From: Verrucomicrobiota bacterium
Lineage (GTDB): Bacteria > Verrucomicrobiota > Verrucomicrobiia > Verrucomicrobiales > Akkermansiaceae
Assembly (NCBI GenBank): GCA_026397695.1
Contig: JAPLUJ010000685.1
Span: 1 to 11,949 of the forward strand
Direction: 5' to 3'
Length of the DNA stretch: 11,949 bases
A program made the translations under genes and the position numbers. The notes under the pieces are model-generated. The model worked only from the letters and a program-made list of their open reading frames with translations, ran no database searches and was not told the origin of the DNA. The number at the start of each line of letters is the position of its first letter. Positions within the stretch are counted from its first letter, which is position 1. Positions 6,755 to 11,949 of this stretch are shown here, piece after piece.

Positions 6755-9292
6755 TCACCCTGCCACCAACTCCGGCAGCACGGTGGCGATGGTGGCGGTG
6801 GCGGAAAAGATGCGGGCGGCGGTATCGCGAACTTGCATCGGGGTGATGGCCTGATAGGTCGCGGCGAGGCGGCGGTATTCGTCGGCGGGATGGCCGAAGA
6901 GCAGGTCAAGAGCAACTTGGCGGGCGATGTGGGAGGGTGATTGTTGTTGGATGGCGAGTCCGCTGAGCACGGTACAGCGGACGCGCTCGAACGCGTCTGC
7001 GGGAATGCCGGACGCGGCGATTTTGGCGATTTCCGCGAGCAATTCGCGGCGCGCCAACTCCGCTTGTTCGGGCGCGGTGGCGAGATAGAAAGTGAAGAGA
7101 CCGGCGTCGTAGCCGAGGAACTGGGTGGCCCCTATCTGATAGACGAGGCCGAGTTCCTCGCGGATGCGGGAAAAGAGCGGGCCAGCCATGTCCGAGGCGT
7201 ATTCCTGGATCATCGCCAGCAGGTGGCGGTCCGGGCTGTGGACGGTGGTGCCGGGAAACCCGATGGCGAGCACGGCTTGTTTTTTCGGTAGGCGCACAAC
7301 GATGTCGCCACCGCAGCAGGAACGGCCGGCGGGTGCCGTCCACCGGGTGAGCGCAGGCATCGCTGATAGATTTCCGGCGGCCAGGTCGAGGACGGCGGCG
7401 GGATCGAAATCACCGACGATGGCCAGCGTTATGTTAGCCGCAATAAAATGCCGGGCATGATGGGCGGCGAGGGCCGCGCGATCCAGCGCCATCAGGGTGT
7501 CGGCCGAACCGAGCGCGTCGAGACCGTAACCGGTGCCGTCAAACACCGCGTGGCGCAAGGTGCGGAAACCCGTATGCAGCGGATCCTGCAGGGCTTCCTC
7601 TAACATCGCCAGCTGGCTGGCTTGTTCACGCACGATGGCGTCCGGCGACAGGCTCGGGGAACCCATGACCTCACAGAAAACATCTGCGACGGTGGCGATG
7701 TCCGGAGCGAGTCCGCAGGCTTGCACGAGCAAGGCGTTATTGCCGGTGCTCGCCGCCATGGAGGCCCCGAGCGATTCGAGGGTCATGGCGATTTCATGGG
7801 CGCTGCGGGTGGCGGTGCCTTTGGGCAGGGTGGCGGAGAGCAGTTGGTTGAGGCCGTTGGTTGCCGGTGTTTCGGATGGCAACCCGGCGCACACGGCGGC
7901 CTGCAAATGGACGAGCGGAACCCGGTGGTCCGGAATGAGCGCGATCGTTAGACCGTTAGGCAGGGTGTGGACTTGCACGTCCTCGTGACGGCGGCGGGTC
8001 TTCCCGGCACGTGCTGGACCTGCGGCGTCTAGCGGATCTATCACCGTCAGGGTGAGCCGCACCTCGGCGAGATGGGTGGCGACCCGGCGGATGTCCGCGA
8101 CCGTTACGTCCTGGATGGCCGCAACATGACGGCGGGTGAAATCCAGATCCCGTGCCTCGTGCCAGTTCGACGCAAGGTCCGACGCACGGCCGGAGGCGGT
8201 GGTGAGACTGCGGAACTGACTGGCGGCGATCTGGCGTTTTGCCTTGGCGAGATCATCGTCTAACACATCAGTGTGCAGGGTGCCGATTTCCAGCAGGATG
8301 GTCTCGATGAGGGTGTCGCGTTGCGCTGGTTCGGCGTCGGCGGAGATGCCGAAGATGCCTTCGCGGCCGGGGCTGGTCCATGAGAAGGCGGAGATTTCGA
8401 GAGCGAGTCCGCGTTCCTCGCGCAGCGTGCGGTGGAGGCGCGAGGCACGGCCGCGGCCGAGGATGGTGGCGAGCACGTCAAATGCAGGAGTGTCCGGGTG
8501 ATCGAGCGGAGGGGATTTCCATGCCAGGGAAATTCGGCTGGCGGGGATGGCGAAGGTTGCGCAGGCGCGGCGCGGGCCGAGTTGCGGGGGATCGCTGGCG
8601 ACGAGCGGTTCACGCCCGCAGCCTGGCAAGCATTCGCGGGTGAGATGGGTCACGAGTTGGCGGGTTTCATGCGCATCGAAATCACCGGAAATCACCGCAA
8701 AACAACGGTCCGGAGTGTAGCGGGCGCGTTGGTAGCAAACGATTTCGGCGTATTGAATGGCGTCAAAGAGATGCCTATGGCCGATGACCGGGTGACGGCG
8801 TGGATCGCGCTGGAAAGCGGTGGCAAACAACAAGCGCGTGGCGGCGTGGTCCGGATCGTCAAGACTCATGTCAATCTCCCGGCGGATCACGTCTTGTTCC
8901 TTTGCAAACCCGTCCTCGGGCAGCGTGGGAAAGAACACCAGACCAGTTAGACACTGCAGGAAAACCGGCAGGGAAGCCGCCGGTCCGTCGATGTAATAGA
9001 CGGTACGGTCGAAGCTGGTATAGGCATTCCAATGGCCGCCGGCGGCTTGCACGGTATCGGCGAGTTCGTGGGCATCATAGTCACGGGTGCCCTTGAAGAC
9101 CATGTGTTCGAGGAAATGCGAAACCCCGGAGCCGAGGAGCCGGTCTTCGTGGATGCTGCCGGTTTCCACCCAGATCTGGGCGCTTACCACGGGCGCGGTG
9201 GGGTCTGGATCGAGGATCAGGGTGAGCCCGTTGGGAAGCGTCTCAACGGTGGCGGTGGTGGCAGGGTATTCCATGATTTTTCGGCTTGGCAT
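6755..9292 (-). CDS. Two-domain M16 family zinc metallopeptidase
   Basis: From the ATG at 9292 the protein has 845 residues and comprises two M16-type halves fused. The N-terminal half carries the inverted zinc motif HFLEH (H59, E62, H63) with the third ligand E139 in RREIDMSLDDPD, about 75 residues on, so it should be catalytic. The second half begins near residue 439 with another LPNGLTI. Its equivalent of the zinc motif is degenerate (GLNQLLSATLPKGT), so it is a non-catalytic partner half; it keeps the GLVYQIGA segment used for substrate contact in the family. This is the layout of an MPP/PqqL-like peptidase with both halves in one chain. No signal peptide is seen from either start, so location is uncertain. 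ATG 9274 gives 839 residues and is an equally reasonable start; the ATG at 9355 would run into the divergent gene. Substrate is unknown. Confidence 0.9.
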   Translation of the reverse strand: MPSRKIMEYPATTATVETLPNGLTLILDPDPTAPVVSAQIWVETGSIHEDRLLGSGVSHFLEHMVFKGTRDYDAHELADTVQAAGGHWNAYTSFDRTVYYIDGPAASLPVFLQCLTGLVFFPTLPEDGFAKEQDVIRREIDMSLDDPDHAATRLLFATAFQRDPRRHPVIGHRHLFDAIQYAEIVCYQRARYTPDRCFAVISGDFDAHETRQLVTHLTRECLPGCGREPLVASDPPQLGPRRACATFAIPASRISLAWKSPPLDHPDTPAFDVLATILGRGRASRLHRTLREERGLALEISAFSWTSPGREGIFGISADAEPAQRDTLIETILLEIGTLHTDVLDDDLAKAKRQIAASQFRSLTTASGRASDLASNWHEARDLDFTRRHVAAIQDVTVADIRRVATHLAEVRLTLTVIDPLDAAGPARAGKTRRRHEDVQVHTLPNGLTIALIPDHRVPLVHLQAAVCAGLPSETPATNGLNQLLSATLPKGTATRSAHEIAMTLESLGASMAASTGNNALLVQACGLAPDIATVADVFCEVMGSPSLSPDAIVREQASQLAMLEEALQDPLHTGFRTLRHAVFDGTGYGLDALGSADTLMALDRAALAAHHARHFIAANITLAIVGDFDPAAVLDLAAGNLSAMPALTRWTAPAGRSCCGGDIVVRLPKKQAVLAIGFPGTTVHSPDRHLLAMIQEYASDMAGPLFSRIREELGLVYQIGATQFLGYDAGLFTFYLATAPEQAELARRELLAEIAKIAASGIPADAFERVRCTVLSGLAIQQQSPSHIARQVALDLLFGHPADEYRRLAATYQAITPMQVRDTAARIFSATATIATVLPELVAG

Positions 9293-9303
9293 GGGGGTGG
9301 ATG

Positions 9304-9308
9304 AAGGA
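9304..9308 (+). promoter_or_regulatory. Possible ribosome-binding site for the 9321 gene
   Basis: AAGGA lies 12 bases before the ATG at 9321, slightly farther than ideal. It is the only Shine-Dalgarno-like element I found in front of a plausible start in the window. It favours 9321 over the in-frame ATG at 9291, which would also overlap the peptidase start region. Confidence 0.4.
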
Positions 9309-9320
9309 TTAACTCCGATT

Positions 9321-9776
9321 ATGCAACGCTGGATCGCGATCGGAGTGGTGGCCATGATGCTATTTTTGGGAGGTGGGTGGTTCTCCTATCGTATCTACAA
9401 ACAACATCGTCCGCATCCAGTCTGGGTGCCGCTGCCGATCAATCCGGAACTACCTGTCGCAAGACGGGATCAAATCATCAACGGACTCAAGGAGAAGCTC
9501 AGTAAACACGAGTTGCTCATCCAAGTCTCCAAGGATGTGGGTCTAATGAAAAAGTGGCATCTCGCGTCTGACGAAGAAGGCGCCCGGAAAATCGGCGAGC
9601 GCCTCTCGGTGAAAGCGGGCGATGCGGACACGCCGCAGGGCAAGGTGCCAGCCATCCACATCAGAGTGGAGGGTAATTTCAAGGAGAGCCCGGTTACCGG
9701 TGAGATCGTCATGCGGCTGATGGACGATGTTTGGTTGATCCTCGGAGTCAACCCTCCGCAGAAAAAAGGCTCTTAG
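9321..9776 (+). CDS. Membrane-anchored protein of unknown function, 151 residues
   Basis: The product begins MQRWIAIGVVAMMLFLGGGW, an N-terminal membrane anchor (about residues 5-20) with a basic residue in front, then RIYKQH and a Pro-rich stretch (about 30-45). The remaining hundred residues are soluble and mixed alpha/beta. The segment from LLIQVSKDVGLMKKWHL (about 72-88) through ERLSV (about 96-102) to AIHIRVEGNFKESPVTGEIV faintly recalls the periplasmic base of Wzz-type chain-length proteins, with a second membrane helix missing. That similarity is weak and by eye, so no function is assigned. The soluble part should face the periplasm. It is divergent from the M16 peptidase, with starts about 28 bases apart, and converges on lptD. 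Confidence 0.7.
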   Translation: MQRWIAIGVVAMMLFLGGGWFSYRIYKQHRPHPVWVPLPINPELPVARRDQIINGLKEKLSKHELLIQVSKDVGLMKKWHLASDEEGARKIGERLSVKAGDADTPQGKVPAIHIRVEGNFKESPVTGEIVMRLMDDVWLILGVNPPQKKGS

Positions 9777-9788
9777 GCATCTCCGCAA

Positions 9789-9811
9789 TGCCGGCCATCC
9801 TTTGCCGGGCA
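9789..9811. terminator. Candidate hairpin between convergent genes
   Basis: TGCCGGC (9789-9795) pairs with GCCGGGCA (9804-9811) with one bulged G and an eight-base loop. It lies between the stop of the 9321 gene and the stop of lptD, so it could terminate either transcript. There is no clear T-tract on either side. A run of nine G residues follows at 9820-9828. Confidence 0.35.
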
Positions 9812-9845
9812 CGCACCTTGGGGGGGGGCGCGTCCTGCCTGGTGA

Positions 9846-11949
9846 CTACGGAGCATCCAGATTGAAAGGCAGGGAAACTGATGGGAAATCCTTCAGGGTG
9901 AGACTGAAAACCAACCCGTATTCATTTTTCAAGCGGTTGTCGCGCATGGTGACGCCCATGCCTGCCACCCAGTTGCCGTGGTCCCGGTGGAGTGTGTATT
10001 GCTGGAATTCGATCGTGTTGTCATCGAGTTCGAGCACATGGCGCATGCCAAACCCCCAGTTTTCCGTCAAGCGGGTGTAGGATTGCAGGTCAAAGCGGTT
10101 GGAATTAGTCAATTCCGGATGGCCGTCCAACCACCGGTAACCAAGGGAAAATTCGAAGCGGTCAGTGGGCATGAAACGCAGGCGGGTGGTGAACTCGTTG
10201 AAGCCCGAACCGCCGCTGACGAGCGGGAACTGGGTTTCCAGATCGACACCCATCCACGGCAGCGGCTGCCAGCGGATGTCATTGTAGAGATTGGAAAATG
10301 TCCGCTGGCCTTCCGGGTCTTCGATAAAGGCATCCATATAGGTGTTGAGGTAGAGCCACTCGAAACTCTGGCCGTCGCGTTTCGTGATCAGGTGGTTGCG
10401 GGCACCGAAGCGCACCACGTTCCAACTCTGCATTTCATCCGTCGCCGTGAAACGAATCGGATCCAACGGCCGCGGCTGTGTGGTCGGGGTGAGCCGGTCC
10501 ACCATGGGATCTCCAAGCTCCAGGTTGTTAGCTGATAGAACCGACCAATTGGCATAGGGTTGCAACACGTGGAGCAGGCCGTCGAGCCCCCACCGGGAGT
10601 TCTGATAGGAGCCGTAGTCTTTGGAGAATTTCAGCGAGGACTCCGCACCCGCGTGCAGCTGTGTCCGGTTGGAATCGCCCGCAGGACCCGCGACCGCGAA
10701 ATAGCGGGAATAGCCAATCCCTGCCACCGGAGTGAAACTCAAGAATCCCCCGAGCATCATCGGCATGGAGAATTCCTGATAGGTATTGAAGCGCCCGTAG
10801 CTCGTATCCAGCAACTGGGTGCGCAGCGCCTCCCGCCGCGGGCCCGCGGGCAGCGTGCGGATTTCTTCTGCCAGAAGGCGTTCATAACCGGAGAGCTGTT
10901 TGAGCAACAGTTGGGCTTGAGCATCCGTGAGAGTGGGGTCCAGCAACGGCTTGAGAATGGCGTTGCGTGTGGGATCGGCGGCTTTTTCCCCGACGATTCC
11001 CAGGGCCGTGTAGCCTTCGTGCAGCAACGGCAGGCCGCAAAACGGAGCCCGCGCCTGATCAAAGGCAACTTCCGGCGAGCGGGTATCCGCCCGATAGAAA
11101 TCATTGAGCCGGAATCTCGCGAAGAGTGACAGCAGCGAGGCGTCATCCCGCCGGTAAAGCCCGAGCGTGTTGTCAGGTGCGGGATTGGTCCGGTAGTGCG
11201 CAATATCAAAATCCTCTAGATAATAGCGATCACTCAGCAAGGTGAGGTTTGAATCAATTCTCCAGTCCGCGTCATCCGGCAAATCCAGCTTGATCCGCTC
11301 CTTCAGTTTGATGCTGTAGCGGTTTGGGTCCACCGCTCCGCGCGGCACTCCGGAACGGCTGGTCTCGGGTGCGAGGTCGTGGAGATAGTATAAGCCCAGC
11401 CCGCTGATTTCGTCGGTGTCTTCCTGTCGGGTGTCGATGAAATCAACACCGGCAGCGGCACCGCGGGTGCTGCGCAGGTCGAAATGCCAGCGCGACAACA
11501 ACCACGCGTCCTTCTTTTCGCCGCTGACGGGATCGGTATCACCGCCGAGCATGATGCCGTAGGTGTTGAGCAGATAGACCCCCCAGGACGAACGCGCCCC
11601 GGGCATGAAATGATACCCGAGATGCCCGTCCAGCGGCTGGCTCAGATAGGGCAACCAGAAAACCGGCGTATGGCCGGCGAAGATCTTCATGTTGTTGAAA
11701 ACAATCTTGTCGCCAGGATAGATGGTCGTCTTCTGGGCGCGGACCCAGTAGTTAGGGTCTGCCACGTCATGGGTGGTGATGCCGGCGTTTTCCCCGACAT
11801 AGATCCGTTTGTCGCCGCGTTGCTCCACGGTGAACTTGCCCGCTTCCAGCAAAATTGGATCCAGCGAAACCCGCAAGCCGCTGGCATCGAGGAATTTCCG
11901 TTCGTAATAATACACCGCCCGCTCGCCGCGCTGCAGCACATTCCCCTGA
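9846..11949 (-). CDS. lptD: LPS-assembly protein LptD, C-terminal part (5' end outside window)
   Basis: Outer-membrane beta-barrel that with LptE inserts lipopolysaccharide into the outer leaflet. The minus-strand frame is open to the right edge, reading QGNVLQRGERAVYYYERKF, so the N-terminus and most of the periplasmic OstA-like jellyroll lie outside; a GTG at 11939 is internal. Family landmarks are the PVFWLPYLSQPL segment followed by YHFMPGARSSWGVYLLNTYG, which marks the start of the LptD barrel domain, and long amphipathic Tyr/Phe-rich strands to the C-terminus. About 700 residues are visible. An apparently helical insert (TLTDAQAQLLLKQLSGYERL and onward) interrupts the barrel between strands. 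Only one Cys (APFCGL) is visible, so the C-terminal Cys pair of E. coli LptD is absent. The final residues FPSVSLPFNLDAP end just before the TAG. Confidence 0.9.
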   Translation of the reverse strand, partial: QGNVLQRGERAVYYYERKFLDASGLRVSLDPILLEAGKFTVEQRGDKRIYVGENAGITTHDVADPNYWVRAQKTTIYPGDKIVFNNMKIFAGHTPVFWLPYLSQPLDGHLGYHFMPGARSSWGVYLLNTYGIMLGGDTDPVSGEKKDAWLLSRWHFDLRSTRGAAAGVDFIDTRQEDTDEISGLGLYYLHDLAPETSRSGVPRGAVDPNRYSIKLKERIKLDLPDDADWRIDSNLTLLSDRYYLEDFDIAHYRTNPAPDNTLGLYRRDDASLLSLFARFRLNDFYRADTRSPEVAFDQARAPFCGLPLLHEGYTALGIVGEKAADPTRNAILKPLLDPTLTDAQAQLLLKQLSGYERLLAEEIRTLPAGPRREALRTQLLDTSYGRFNTYQEFSMPMMLGGFLSFTPVAGIGYSRYFAVAGPAGDSNRTQLHAGAESSLKFSKDYGSYQNSRWGLDGLLHVLQPYANWSVLSANNLELGDPMVDRLTPTTQPRPLDPIRFTATDEMQSWNVVRFGARNHLITKRDGQSFEWLYLNTYMDAFIEDPEGQRTFSNLYNDIRWQPLPWMGVDLETQFPLVSGGSGFNEFTTRLRFMPTDRFEFSLGYRWLDGHPELTNSNRFDLQSYTRLTENWGFGMRHVLELDDNTIEFQQYTLHRDHGNWVAGMGVTMRDNRLKNEYGLVFSLTLKDFPSVSLPFNLDAP

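Noticed and set aside
6941..8950. Several plus-strand frames inside the peptidase region (for example 7533-7988 and 8432-8950)
   Set aside because: They are antisense shadows of the M16 peptidase coding frame in GC-rich DNA.
9978..11129. Plus-strand frames at 9978-10535 and 10560-11129
   Set aside because: They are antisense to the continuous LptD frame and show no recognisable motif.

Overview
The window looks like a chromosomal segment from a GC-rich, Gram-negative bacterium. The outer-membrane LPS-assembly protein LptD at the right edge shows the two-membrane envelope. The combination of PyrR, a class I dihydroorotase and protein sequences that look verrucomicrobial to me suggests the phylum Verrucomicrobiota, perhaps near Luteolibacter or Haloferula. 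That placement is an inference from memory of the families, not a search result. Almost every start codon lacks a Shine-Dalgarno sequence.

Layout. Positions 1-438 (minus) hold most of tadA, the tRNA adenosine deaminase, cut by the left edge. A short divergent intergenic region separates it from a plus-strand run: rpe (576-1247), purD (1333-2586), pyrR (2594-3127), a proline-rich membrane protein of unknown role with an apparent +1 frameshift (3124-3955), pyrB (3945-4871), two small overlapping accessory genes (4966-5133 and 5085-5318), and pyrC (5418-6698). A GC-rich hairpin follows pyrC. Next come a minus-strand two-domain M16 zinc peptidase (6755-9292), a divergent small membrane-anchored protein on plus (9321-9776), and on minus the C-terminal part of lptD (9846 to the right edge), convergent with it.

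How the genes work together. The plus run is mainly nucleotide supply: Rpe in the pentose phosphate pathway, PurD at step two of purine synthesis, PyrB and PyrC at steps two and three of pyrimidine synthesis, and PyrR as the likely UMP-responsive regulator. Tight spacing from purD to pyrB (7-nt gap, 4-nt overlap, 11-nt overlap) indicates one transcript with translational coupling. The 546-nt stretch between pyrB and pyrC is the only accessory-looking part. It carries a small two-gene module whose second member seems to be a nucleotidyltransferase-like protein with its catalytic middle deleted.

Most of the window is ordinary housekeeping. The parts worth a second look are the frameshifted gene before pyrB, the eroded two-gene module inside the pyr cluster, a CTCCGCG repeat cluster before pyrC, a skew toward the pentamer GTTAG/CTAAC, and a helical insert plus missing cysteines in LptD. 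I did not find a clear new system.
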